Notes under the pieces: generated by a model | Databases searched by the model: none | What the model saw: only the letters and a program-made list of their open reading frames with translations | Told to the model about the DNA's origin: nothing | Origin: Smithellaceae bacterium | GTDB lineage: Bacteria; Desulfobacterota; Syntrophia; Syntrophales; Smithellaceae | Reading direction: 5' to 3' | Assembly (NCBI GenBank): GCA_028701435.1 | Contig: JAQVQT010000017.1 | Location: 1-18,407, forward strand | Length of the DNA stretch: 18,407 nt | Position numbers and translations under genes: made by a program | Part shown: piece by piece, positions 6,901 to 14,379 of the stretch | Numbering within the stretch: position 1 is the first letter of the stretch | Layout: every line of letters begins with the position of its first letter

Positions 6901-9093
6901 CTAGCCTGCCGAACCATTCGCTTGTTGCCATCGGGCATACTGGAACATCATGGACAGGGATTTCACCGCTCTTTCCGGACTGGCAAAAACAATGCCCTTG
7001 TATTTCTGACCTTCGATTTCGATGACCGTTCGGGTTGTTTCATCAGTGAGCAGATAGACGCCGATCACCGGCTTATGATATTTCCCCATAATCCGGACGG
7101 TTTTCTCCACTAGCCCCTGTTCGTAAATTTTGAGCAGCTCCAGATTATCGGCCACCATTTTCGGGTCATAGGACTTATCCACCGCGACCGTCGATTCCAA
7201 AACCGATTGAATCATTATTTTCCTGCCGATAATGCCCATGTGAATAATGGCGTCGCATTCTTCCCACTGCAGCAGTTCTTCGATGATCGCCATGTGGATG
7301 TCCGTATTCATTTCCGCCACCAGATCCACGGGATTGGCGTGGCTCCAGAACGGGGGAAGCATACTATTGATTTTTTCTATGATTCCTTTTGAAAGCCGCG
7401 GAACGATCAGGCCGTTTTCCGCGCATAGATCCGAGGCGACGACGCCCCATCCTCCCCCCAGAGTCAGGATGGCCACCCGGTTTCCGTAAGGAAGGGGAAG
7501 GGAGGAAAAAGCGGCTGATAAATCAAGCAATTCCATCGATTGGCCGGCCTGAATGATGCCCGCCTGCCTGCAGGCTGCATCAAAAACCCTGGTGTTGGAT
7601 GCCATGGCCCCGGTATGGCTTGCCGCCGCATGCGCCCCTGCCTGTGTTCGCCCACCCTTCAGGGCAATAACGGGTTTCTTCCGGCCGACCCGCCGGGCCG
7701 ATTCAAAAAATCTTCGGCCGTTTTTGATGCTTTCGATATACATGACCACCGTCCTCGTCATGGGGTCAATTTCGAAACCATCCAGATAGTCCTCAATCGT
7801 GATCATCGACTCATTGCCGGAACCGCTGAACGCGCGGATGCCGATGCCTTCCTTTTCGGCAAACGCGAGAAGCTGGGTTCCCAGATTGCCGGATTGTGCA
7901 ACCAAAACCGTGTCGCCAGGCTTTGGCCGAACATGCGTCCCCGTGCAATAAAGAGAGCAATGCGGATTGCATATTCCCATGGTATTGGGGCCCAGAATCA
8001 AAATACCCGCCGCTCTGGCTTTTTGAACCAGTTCCTCCTCGAGGGCTTTGCCTTCGGCGCCCGTTTCCCCAAATCCGGATGAAATGAGCAATACATTTTT
8101 AATGCCTTTCTGCTGCAATTCATCGATCACCGGCAGAACTTTCCCCGCGGGAATGGTGATAACGGCCAGATCGACCGGATCGGGAATTTCCGTAACGGTT
8201 TTAAAGACTTTTCGCCCCGCAATTTCTCCGCCACGGGGATTAACCAGATATACCTTTCCGGCATAATGGCCCGCGACCACATTGGTAAACATTAACTGCC
8301 CCCACTTGCTCAGATCCGCGGAAGCTCCGATAAATGCAATGGATTTTGGGTAAAACAGGCTTGCGATCGCCATCGGCTCCACAGGCGTATGCGTGACTTT
8401 CTGGAGGCTGCGCTCTCCGAGAACAATCAACGCATCGACAGCCGTAATCCGGCCGTCGGGCGAAACCAGAAGGGGATTGATGTCGATTTCCCTGATTTCG
8501 GGAATGTTCATGGCCATTTCAGACAGGCCGGTCAGAACCCGGTTGAGCGCTTCGTTATCCGGGGCTTTTTCTCCGCGAAAATCACCCAGCAGCTTTTTGG
8601 CGTGCACCTCCGAAACCATCCGATTTGCTTCTTCTTCGTCAAGCGGAGCCAGCCGGAACACCACATCTCCTATGGCCTCCGTAAAAACCCCTCCGAGGCC
8701 GAACATGATGACCGGACCGAACTGCGCGTCAAAAAACAGACCGGCCACAAATTCTCTTTTCCCCTCCAGCATGGGCTGAAGCAGAAATCCTTCCAAATCA
8801 TCCCCGGCCGCATCCTTTATATATATGGCGGCCGCCTGAAGGTCTTCCGGAGTCTTGAGGTTGAGTTTGACCAGGCCTCTTTCCGTCTTATGGGTCAGCC
8901 TGCTGCCAAGCCCCTTTAAAACGACCGGATAGCCCATTTCCCGGGCAAAAACACTTAATTCATTGATATTATTGACTATTTTTTCTTCAACCACGGGAAT
9001 GCGGTAGTGCTTCAAGACAACCTTTGCCTCGGCTTCGGTCAATGCGGTCCTGTTTTCCCTGATCGCTTTCGCTATGATTTCTGTCGGATTCAT
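6901..9093 (-). CDS. ADP-forming acyl-CoA synthetase (acetate-CoA ligase family), fused beta-alpha subunits
   Basis: A 730-residue NDP-forming acyl-CoA synthetase that interconverts an acyl-CoA plus ADP and phosphate with the acid, CoA and ATP. The ATP-grasp (beta) domain comes first (about 5-230, with VVLKG and LTHKTERG), followed by a CoA-binding Rossmann domain (about 245-375, SIAFIGAS), then the succinyl-CoA-synthetase-like domain with catalytic phosphohistidine His493 in ASHTGAMA. Length and order match the fused family seen in many anaerobes, where it serves fermentative ATP formation or acid activation. ATG 9093 was chosen because AGGGAG lies a few nt upstream; a TTG at 9108 would add five residues. 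It is a single-gene unit facing away from the thioredoxin-fold gene. Substrate (acetate, propionate, aromatic or branched acid) cannot be decided from sequence. Confidence 0.93.
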   Translation of the reverse strand: MNPTEIIAKAIRENRTALTEAEAKVVLKHYRIPVVEEKIVNNINELSVFAREMGYPVVLKGLGSRLTHKTERGLVKLNLKTPEDLQAAAIYIKDAAGDDLEGFLLQPMLEGKREFVAGLFFDAQFGPVIMFGLGGVFTEAIGDVVFRLAPLDEEEANRMVSEVHAKKLLGDFRGEKAPDNEALNRVLTGLSEMAMNIPEIREIDINPLLVSPDGRITAVDALIVLGERSLQKVTHTPVEPMAIASLFYPKSIAFIGASADLSKWGQLMFTNVVAGHYAGKVYLVNPRGGEIAGRKVFKTVTEIPDPVDLAVITIPAGKVLPVIDELQQKGIKNVLLISSGFGETGAEGKALEEELVQKARAAGILILGPNTMGICNPHCSLYCTGTHVRPKPGDTVLVAQSGNLGTQLLAFAEKEGIGIRAFSGSGNESMITIEDYLDGFEIDPMTRTVVMYIESIKNGRRFFESARRVGRKKPVIALKGGRTQAGAHAAASHTGAMASNTRVFDAACRQAGIIQAGQSMELLDLSAAFSSLPLPYGNRVAILTLGGGWGVVASDLCAENGLIVPRLSKGIIEKINSMLPPFWSHANPVDLVAEMNTDIHMAIIEELLQWEECDAIIHMGIIGRKIMIQSVLESTVAVDKSYDPKMVADNLELLKIYEQGLVEKTVRIMGKYHKPVIGVYLLTDETTRTVIEIEGQKYKGIVFASPERAVKSLSMMFQYARWQQANGSAG

Positions 9094-9111
9094 GAATCTC
9101 CCTGTCAATAT

Positions 9112-9141
9112 TTGCTTGACGTATCCTTATTGTATTATAAT
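9112..9141 (+). promoter_or_regulatory. Probable sigma-70 promoter for the thioredoxin-fold gene
   Basis: A perfect -10 TATAAT at 9136-9141 has TTGCTT (9112-9117) 18 bases upstream; an overlapping, better -35, TTGACG (9116-9121), would leave only 14 bases. Transcription would start near 9148, giving a leader of about 47 nt before ATG 9195. Confidence 0.6.
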
Positions 9142-9194
9142 CTTGGACCAAATCTGCCGCGGTGATTTTAGGACTCCTGCTGATCGGGGATCAT

Positions 9195-9701
9195 ATGTCC
9201 AATCCATCCGTAAATCAAGTCATGGTTAACGGCCGCCTGGTCGGCCTGATCGGTCTGGAAGAAGCCGTCCAAAAGGCCGTCGCCGTCTGCGTTGGTAAAA
9301 GCGATTCGGAAATTTCCGACTTTCTCGTCCGGGAGGTCTCCGACCGGAATTACATTCCCCCGTCAACCCTCCCGGCCTATGCCCTTGCCCTGCTTCGCGA
9401 ATACAAAGCGGCGCTGAATCTTCCCGTCGATCCAGAGCCGGCAACCGGTCTGACCGTTCTTGCGCTGGGCGCGGGCTGCGCCCGCTGCGATCAATTGCAA
9501 TCGGACATCCGCGATGTTTTATCACAGATGCAGATCGCCGCCGACGTCCGGCATGTGACCGACCTTCGGGAAATGTCCAGGTTCGGCGTTCTGGGCGCTC
9601 CGGCGCTGGTCATCAACAACAGGGTCGTGGCCGTGGGCGAAGTTCCGCCCAAAAGCCTCATCCGCCAATGGATCACCGAAGCTTTGAAAAATAGAGATTG
9701 A
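9195..9701 (+). CDS. Thioredoxin-fold CxxC protein with an N-terminal domain of unknown function
   Basis: The C-terminal half (about 85-168) is a small thioredoxin/glutaredoxin-fold module: VLALGAGCARC with the redox pair Cys95-Cys98, then GVLGAPALVINN with the expected cis-proline Pro136. It resembles the redox-active disulfide protein 2/thioredoxin_3 family. The first 80 residues are a separate helical domain that I do not recognise (LVGLIGLEEA, EISDFLVREV, NYIPPS, then ALLREYK); no CxxC is present there. No signal peptide, so it should be cytosolic. ATG 9195 has GGGGA 4 nt upstream; a GTG at 9162 in the same frame would add 11 hydrophobic residues. Likely role is thiol-disulfide exchange or metal handling; partner unknown. 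No terminator is evident after it. Confidence 0.8.
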   Translation: MSNPSVNQVMVNGRLVGLIGLEEAVQKAVAVCVGKSDSEISDFLVREVSDRNYIPPSTLPAYALALLREYKAALNLPVDPEPATGLTVLALGAGCARCDQLQSDIRDVLSQMQIAADVRHVTDLREMSRFGVLGAPALVINNRVVAVGEVPPKSLIRQWITEALKNRD

Positions 9702-10020
9702 GGTCTCGCCCTCACGCTTGTTGCCTGAAACCCACCCCAATCCTTTTTCGAAAAAATCCGGCGCTCATAGCATCTTGCTTATCGTTTTGCCTGTATTTGT
9801 CCAGCCACCATCCACTATCTACTACAGCGCGCCTAATAACCTAACCACCTAGAGGTGGCGCGAGGTCACAAGCGACCCGCCCTACGATTTCATCGCCACT
9901 CGTCTCTTTCTACTCATCACTCATCGCTTATCTTCCTAAGACCCCCCTGACCCCTTTCCTGTCTTTTCACTCATCCCTCATTGCTCGTCGCTCATCTTCC
10001 CATGGCCCATGGCCTATTAC
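9702..10020. repeat. Gap of pyrimidine-rich repeats and small hairpins
   Basis: No gene is visible between the converging thioredoxin-fold gene and mutM. The plus strand is strongly pyrimidine-biased and contains repeated phrases: ACTCATC-type tracts at 9912-9936 and 9967-9995, a run with CCCCCCTGACCCC around 9943, and CCTATTACCTATTCC at the end. Two small palindromes lie within: CCACCT/AGGTGG at 9845-9858 and an imperfect GCG-x-GGTC/GACC-CGC at 9860-9880 (on the minus strand, GTAGGGCGGGTC then GACC). Closely similar phrases and a similar hairpin occur in the gap at 18032-18287, so this looks like a repeat family rather than random spacer. Confidence 0.6.
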
Positions 10021-10797
10021 CTATTCCTTCTGGCACCGAGGGCAGTAAAACGTGCTGCGTCCGCCCTGCCTGATCCGGACAATGATCCCGCCGCATCGCG
10101 CACAGGCCTCGCCTTCCTTTCCATAAACCTTTAGCTCGTTCTGGTTTTCTCCGGCACAGCCGTAAAGGTCCCTCCAGTCGGAAATGGATGTTCCCCGGCA
10201 GGCAACGGCTTTTTTCAGAATGCGCCTGGCCTGGCGAAAAATCTTTCTCCACTCGGACTCGCCCAGCGCGGCCGCGGATCTCGTCGGAGAAATGCCCACG
10301 CCGTGCAATATCTCGCAGGCGTAAATGTTGCCGATGCCGGCAATCGCCTTGGGGTCCATCAGCAGAATTTTAACGTGAACCCTGCGCCCTGCCTGGCTTT
10401 GCATGAATTTCCTGAAGTCAAAGCGGTCCATCAGATCGTTGGTCGATGGCTCCTGAACGGTCTGAACCACCCTGACGGTTGCGAAGCGCCGGGGATCCAC
10501 CAGATCGATGATGCCCTCGTCCAGAATAATCCGCCATCGCGTATGCGGCTCTTTCTTCCGGTCCGTTCGCCAGAACAACCGTCCCGTCATCCGCAGATGA
10601 ATGAGGATGCTTCCGCCGTCATGAAGGCGCATTTCAACGGTCTTTCCCCGGCGGCAAACCCCGCAAATCCGCGCCCCGCGGACATTCGCGATTCCATCGA
10701 GTTTGGGATCAAAGACTTTTGTCGCCAGAATTTTCTTTCCGGCGATTCTCTCCTGCAGCTGGCGACACAGCGTTTCGACTTCCGGCAGCTCCGGCAT
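10021..10797 (-). CDS. mutM: Formamidopyrimidine-DNA glycosylase (Fpg/MutM)
   Basis: A 258-residue base-excision repair glycosylase/AP lyase for 8-oxoguanine and formamidopyrimidines. The start PELPEVE supplies the catalytic Pro2 and Glu3; Lys52 sits in the RRGK motif; HLRMTG (67-72) holds the Met of the intercalating triad, and DPRRF (101-105) the Arg and Phe. Asn157 is in GIGNIYACE. The C-terminal zinc finger has all four cysteines (232, 235, 252, 255) and the catalytic-type Arg247 in GGRSTF. Length is slightly short for the family (about 270), with a trimmed loop after DWRDLYG. A GGATGGAGA purine stretch before ATG 10797 is an acceptable ribosome binding site. It diverges from kamA across an AT-rich region. 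Confidence 0.96.
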   Translation of the reverse strand: MPELPEVETLCRQLQERIAGKKILATKVFDPKLDGIANVRGARICGVCRRGKTVEMRLHDGGSILIHLRMTGRLFWRTDRKKEPHTRWRIILDEGIIDLVDPRRFATVRVVQTVQEPSTNDLMDRFDFRKFMQSQAGRRVHVKILLMDPKAIAGIGNIYACEILHGVGISPTRSAAALGESEWRKIFRQARRILKKAVACRGTSISDWRDLYGCAGENQNELKVYGKEGEACARCGGIIVRIRQGGRSTFYCPRCQKE

Positions 10798-10800
10798 TCT

Positions 10801-10952
10801 CCATCCTTTGCGCGTTGAAATAATTTCTTTGAAAAATTTTTAAAAAATTTTTTCATTTTTTCCGTCAAAATGCAAAATAAATGTTGACAAATTTTTTTGC
10901 TTGCGTAAATTCAAAAATCAATAAAAGTTTTTTTGTCAGAATTTTTTTTAAG
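10801..10952. promoter_or_regulatory. AT-rich divergent promoter region between mutM and kamA
   Basis: This stretch is much richer in A and T than its surroundings, with long A- and T-runs (for example around 10831-10860 and 10940-10950). On the plus strand TTGACA at 10884-10889 and TAAATT at 10906-10911 (16-base spacer) form a plausible kamA promoter; the start would be near 10918 and the leader about 63 nt. On the minus strand a TTGACG (10863-10868) could be the -35 for mutM, but no convincing -10 follows. The A-tracts may act as upstream elements or bind a nucleoid protein; that is inference. Confidence 0.5.
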
Positions 10953-10976
10953 CGGAAGCTTGCTTCCGGAAGGAGG
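10953..10976 (+). promoter_or_regulatory. Leader hairpins overlapping the kamA ribosome binding site
   Basis: CGGAAG (10953-10958) and CTTCCG (10963-10968) pair perfectly around a CUUG tetraloop, a very stable RNA loop type, and end two bases before the AGGAGG ribosome binding site (10971-10976). The same CTTCC (10963-10967) can instead pair with GGAGG (10972-10976), including one G-U pair, around a GGAA (GNRA-class) tetraloop, hiding the ribosome binding site. The two folds exclude each other; the first is longer and should dominate unless something shifts the balance. Confidence 0.4.
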
Positions 10977-10980
10977 ATGA

Positions 10981-12291
10981 ATGGAAAACGAGACCCTGTT
11001 TAGTGAGGACGCAGAACCTCCTGGTCCCTCAGCCGGTCTTGTTGTGGCGCCGAGCAAAACAACGAACTTTTTTTCGTTGACCACAAACAATCACCCCCCC
11101 TCCCTGGCAAAATCAAAGCCGGAACGGCTTTACTTTCCCTTCAAAGATTCTCCCCGCTCACGGGCTTTCCGAAAAAAACATTACCCGGACATCAGCCGCA
11201 TCGAGTGGTTTGACTGGCGATGGCAGTTTCAAAACGCCATCCGCAGCGTCCAGACCCTGGACGCCATGATTCACCTTTCCGACAACGAACGCCAGGCCAT
11301 GATGCACCCGTCAGGGGATCTCCCTGTCGCCATCACCCCTTACTACGCCAGCCTGATTTCCCCGGACGACCCTTCTTCGCCGCTTCGCCGCTCGGTCATT
11401 CCGGTGGTCGATGAATGTCTGCATACCAAAGGCGAAGAGGAAGATCCTCTTGGCGAGGACGCCGATTCTCCGGTGCCCGGGATTGTGCATCGCTATCCCG
11501 ACCGCGTTCTGTTTCTGGTCACGGACATCTGTTCAACCTACTGCCGCTATTGCACACGCTCCCGTATCTTCGGACGTCAGCACCAGTGCTTCATCGACAC
11601 GGCCAAGTGGGAAGGCGCTCTGGACTACATCGCCTCCAATCCGAATATCCGCGACGTACTCCTGTCCGGCGGCGACCCCCTGACCCTTTCCGACGACCGG
11701 CTGGAATGGCTGCTTTCGAGGCTCAAGGAAATTCCCCATGTGGAAATGGTCCGCATCGGAACGAAAGTTCCCGTGGTGATGCCGCAGCGCATTACACCGT
11801 CTCTTGTTTCCATGCTGAAAAAGTACCATCCCCTCTGGATGAGCATTCATGTCACGCACCCCGACGAGCTGACCCCCGAGATGAGCGCCGCCTGCATTCG
11901 CCTTGCCGACGCCGGCATTCCCCTGGGCAGCCAGACGGTATTGCTGGCCGGCATCAACGACTCCGTTTCCACCATGACCCGCCTGGTCCATGGACTCCTG
12001 CAGATCCGCGTCCGTCCTTATTATCTGTACCAGTGCGACCCGATTCCGGGCTCGTCCCATTTCCGTACGCCCATCAGCAAAGGCCTGGAGATTATCCAGG
12101 GTCTGCGCGGCCATACCACCGGCTATGCCGTGCCGACCTTTGTCGTTGACGCCCCCGGCGGCGGCGGCAAAATTCCGCTGCTTCCCGAATATGCCATCGG
12201 GTGGGACAAGGGCGACCTGATGATGCGCAATTACGAAGGCAACATCTTCCGCTACCCGGACAACCATGCCGAGTCAAAGGATATCCACTAG
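10981..12291 (+). CDS. kamA: KamA-type radical SAM lysine 2,3-aminomutase-like enzyme
   Basis: A 436-residue radical SAM, PLP-dependent aminomutase. Visible are the 4Fe-4S motif CSTYCRYC (Cys184, 188, 191), DVLLSGGDPL (225-234), and VVDAPGGGGK, whose Lys397 is the PLP lysine. Both aspartates that hold the lysine side chain in clostridial lysine 2,3-aminomutase are present: Asp353 in YQCD and Asp390 in VVDAP. Therefore lysine is the likely substrate, giving beta-lysine. Two oddities: about 55 extra residues at the N-terminus, with low-complexity SAGLVVAPSKTTNF-type sequence, and a C-terminus that stops soon after NYEG, so the usual cysteine-rich zinc motif of full aminomutases is missing. ATG 10981 has AGGAGG 4 nt before it. 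First gene of a run with two ATP-grasp enzymes and a GNAT protein (gap 16 nt, overlap 4 nt, gap 18 nt), suggesting one operon. EF-P-modifying EpmB is a shorter relative and less likely. Confidence 0.9.
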   Translation: MENETLFSEDAEPPGPSAGLVVAPSKTTNFFSLTTNNHPPSLAKSKPERLYFPFKDSPRSRAFRKKHYPDISRIEWFDWRWQFQNAIRSVQTLDAMIHLSDNERQAMMHPSGDLPVAITPYYASLISPDDPSSPLRRSVIPVVDECLHTKGEEEDPLGEDADSPVPGIVHRYPDRVLFLVTDICSTYCRYCTRSRIFGRQHQCFIDTAKWEGALDYIASNPNIRDVLLSGGDPLTLSDDRLEWLLSRLKEIPHVEMVRIGTKVPVVMPQRITPSLVSMLKKYHPLWMSIHVTHPDELTPEMSAACIRLADAGIPLGSQTVLLAGINDSVSTMTRLVHGLLQIRVRPYYLYQCDPIPGSSHFRTPISKGLEIIQGLRGHTTGYAVPTFVVDAPGGGGKIPLLPEYAIGWDKGDLMMRNYEGNIFRYPDNHAESKDIH

Positions 12292-12307
12292 GATATTGAA
12301 ATAGCTT

Positions 12308-13381
12308 ATGTCCGGTAACCCCGCCTGTCCAGCGACCACCCCCTGCCGAACGTTAACCATCGGCCTGACCTACGACCTGCGCGACGACTACCTTCGCGAA
12401 GGATACAGCCTCGAAGAAACCGCCGAGTTCGACAAACCCGACACCATCGAAGCTATCGAAAACGTCCTCAAAAAAAACGGCCACGCAACCGACCGCATCG
12501 GCCACGTGAAGGAACTCACCCGCCGTCTGGCCGCGGGCGACCGCTGGGACCTTGTCTTCAACATCGCCGAAGGAATGCACGGGTTTGGCCGGGAGGCGCA
12601 GGTCCCCGCGCTGCTCGACGCCTACCGGATCCCCTACACCTTTTCGGACGCCCTCGGTCAGGCGCTGACGCTTCATAAAGGCATGACCAAACATATTGTG
12701 CGGGATCTGGGCATTCCCACGCCGGACTTTGCCGTGGTTTCCTCTCCGGAAGACATCGGGCGCGTCCGGCTGCCTTATCCTCTTTTTGCCAAGCCGGTCG
12801 CGGAAGGCACGGGCAAAGGCATCACCGCCCGCTCCAGAATCGACAATGCGGAAAGCCTGCGCTCGGTCTGCGGGAATCTTCTGCAAACCTTCCGCCAGCC
12901 GGTGCTGGTGGAAACGTATCTGCCCGGTCGCGAATTTACCGTCGGCATCATCGGGACCGGCAAAAACGCCCGCGCCATCGGCGCCATGGAGGTTGTTCTG
13001 AATCCGGACGCGGAACCGAATGCCTATTCCTACGACAACAAGGAACATTATGAAAATCTGGTCCGCTATGCCGCCGTCTCCGATCCGGAAGCCCGCCGGG
13101 CCATGGAGGTCTCCCTGGCGGCCTGGCGTGGATTGGACCTGAAGGACGGAGGGCGCGTGGACCTGCGCTCGGACGCTTTCGGCAGCCCTCATTTTATAGA
13201 AGTGAATTCCCTGGCCGGCTTGAATCCGGTGCGTTCCGATCTGCCGATTTTGTGCGGGCTGGTGGGCGTATCCTATGATCAACTGATTACCGGCATTCTG
13301 AATTCAGCGTTGGATCGCGCGGGAATTTCCAGCGCGCCAATCCCTCCTTTTGCCGGCGCCGGAACGGAAAAAGCCCCATGA
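12308..13381 (+). CDS. ATP-grasp ligase 1, D-Ala-D-Ala ligase-like
   Basis: This 357-residue protein has the ATP-grasp fold of the D-Ala-D-Ala ligase superfamily: VFNIAEG (83-89), IPYTFSD (108-114), HKGMTK (123-128), a KPVAEGTGKGI phosphate-gripping loop (162-172), LPGREFTVG (205-213), and the metal-binding IEVNSLAGLNP (297-307) with Glu298 and Asn300. Such enzymes activate a carboxylate as acyl phosphate and join it to an amine. It is unlikely to be a peptidoglycan Ddl: the Ddl start motif G-G-x-S-x-E is replaced (IGLTYDLRDD), and HGxxGEDG reads HGFGREAQ. Start ATG 12308 lies 16 nt after kamA with a weak ribosome binding site, so translation may be coupled; the first 15 residues are atypical and the true start could be slightly later. 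Its stop overlaps the next ligase. Amine or acid partner may be the KamA product. Confidence 0.85.
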   Translation: MSGNPACPATTPCRTLTIGLTYDLRDDYLREGYSLEETAEFDKPDTIEAIENVLKKNGHATDRIGHVKELTRRLAAGDRWDLVFNIAEGMHGFGREAQVPALLDAYRIPYTFSDALGQALTLHKGMTKHIVRDLGIPTPDFAVVSSPEDIGRVRLPYPLFAKPVAEGTGKGITARSRIDNAESLRSVCGNLLQTFRQPVLVETYLPGREFTVGIIGTGKNARAIGAMEVVLNPDAEPNAYSYDNKEHYENLVRYAAVSDPEARRAMEVSLAAWRGLDLKDGGRVDLRSDAFGSPHFIEVNSLAGLNPVRSDLPILCGLVGVSYDQLITGILNSALDRAGISSAPIPPFAGAGTEKAP

Positions 13382-14361
13382 AAATCCTGATTCTGCACAG
13401 CGATGTTCCGGCGGACGCGGGCGAAGACGAACTCGATTGCCTGACGCAGGCGGCGACCATCGGCGAAGCGATCAGCACGCTGGGCCACCAGCCGGCGACG
13501 CTGCCCTTCGGGATGGATCTGCGCGCCAATATCTCCGGAATTCGCGAACATCAACCGGACATCGTCTTTAACCTGGTGGAGACGCTCGCCGGAAAAGGCA
13601 GCCTGAATCATTTCGCGACCGCGCTTTTGGATTTTTTACACCTGCCCTACACGGGCTGCCGGACCGACGCCATGTTCATCACGTCCAACAAGCCTCTCGC
13701 TAAAAAAATGCTGCGGCAAGCGGGAATTGCCACGCCTGCCTGGCTCACCCTGGAAGGCGAAACAGAAGACCTTTCCCGGGAGGATGCCTATTTTCTCAAG
13801 CCCTGCCGGGAAGACGCATCCGTCGGCCTGGATGACCGGGCCGTTTTACAGACGAGGAACCCCCAAACCATTCGGGATGCGCTGCGGGAGCGCCAGGAGG
13901 CGCTCGGCCTGGATTGCTTTGCCGAAGCCTACATTGACGGGCGTGAATTCAATATTGCCCTGCTGGCTTCCGATCAGGGGGTTCGGGTGCTTCCTCCCGC
14001 GGAAATTCTTTTTGTGGATTATCCGCCGGATAAACTCAAAGTGCTCGATTACCGCGCCAAGTGGGTGGAAGATTCCTTTGAATATGAGCATACCGTCCGG
14101 TCGCTCTCCATCGCGCCGCAGGATGAAAGTCTCGCGGACCGGCTGCGGGAGATCGCCCTTCGATGCTGGCATCTGTTCGGGCTTCGCGGGTATGCCCGCG
14201 TGGATTTTCGCGTGGATGGGCAAGGCGTTCCCTGGGTTCTGGAAATCAATGCCAACCCCTGCCTCTCGCCGGATGCCGGCTTTGCCGCCGCTCTGGATTT
14301 CGCGGGCCTCGAATACACCGCCGCCATCGACGCTATCCTGCAGGACGCTTTAAAACCGTAA
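13378..14361 (+). CDS. ATP-grasp ligase 2, D-Ala-D-Ala ligase-like
   Basis: A 327-residue second ATP-grasp enzyme, clearly diverged from its neighbour. Motifs: VFNLVET (63-69), LPYTGC (89-94), TSNKPLAKK (102-110), KPCREDASVGL (141-151), EAYIDGREFNI (183-193), GYARVDFRVD (271-280), and the metal site LEINANPCLSPDAGF (288-302). This NANPCLSPDAGF ending is typical of Ddl-like ligases of uncertain substrate. Its glycine-rich loop, EDASVG, differs from the EGTGKG of ligase 1, so the two probably take different substrates or act in sequence rather than duplicate each other. The ATG overlaps the stop of ligase 1 in ATGA (13378-13381), implying coupled translation and near-equal amounts. There is no Ddl N-terminal signature. 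Cytosolic. Confidence 0.85.
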   Translation: MKILILHSDVPADAGEDELDCLTQAATIGEAISTLGHQPATLPFGMDLRANISGIREHQPDIVFNLVETLAGKGSLNHFATALLDFLHLPYTGCRTDAMFITSNKPLAKKMLRQAGIATPAWLTLEGETEDLSREDAYFLKPCREDASVGLDDRAVLQTRNPQTIRDALRERQEALGLDCFAEAYIDGREFNIALLASDQGVRVLPPAEILFVDYPPDKLKVLDYRAKWVEDSFEYEHTVRSLSIAPQDESLADRLREIALRCWHLFGLRGYARVDFRVDGQGVPWVLEINANPCLSPDAGFAAALDFAGLEYTAAIDAILQDALKP

Positions 14362-14379
14362 ACAAGGGGGAATGATTTT

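Noticed and set aside
9702..10020. CRISPR array in the repeat-rich gap
   Set aside because: The repeats are short, uneven and degenerate, with no constant repeat-spacer spacing and no cas genes nearby.
11415..12149. Overlapping plus-strand frame inside kamA
   Set aside because: Arg/Pro/Ser-rich translation without motifs; kamA occupies the region with a full radical SAM and PLP signature.
12353..13282. A 309-codon open frame on the minus strand
   Set aside because: It lies antisense to ATP-grasp ligase 1, which has clear motifs; the composition of the plus-strand gene keeps the opposite frame open. No domain, start or ribosome binding site supports it.
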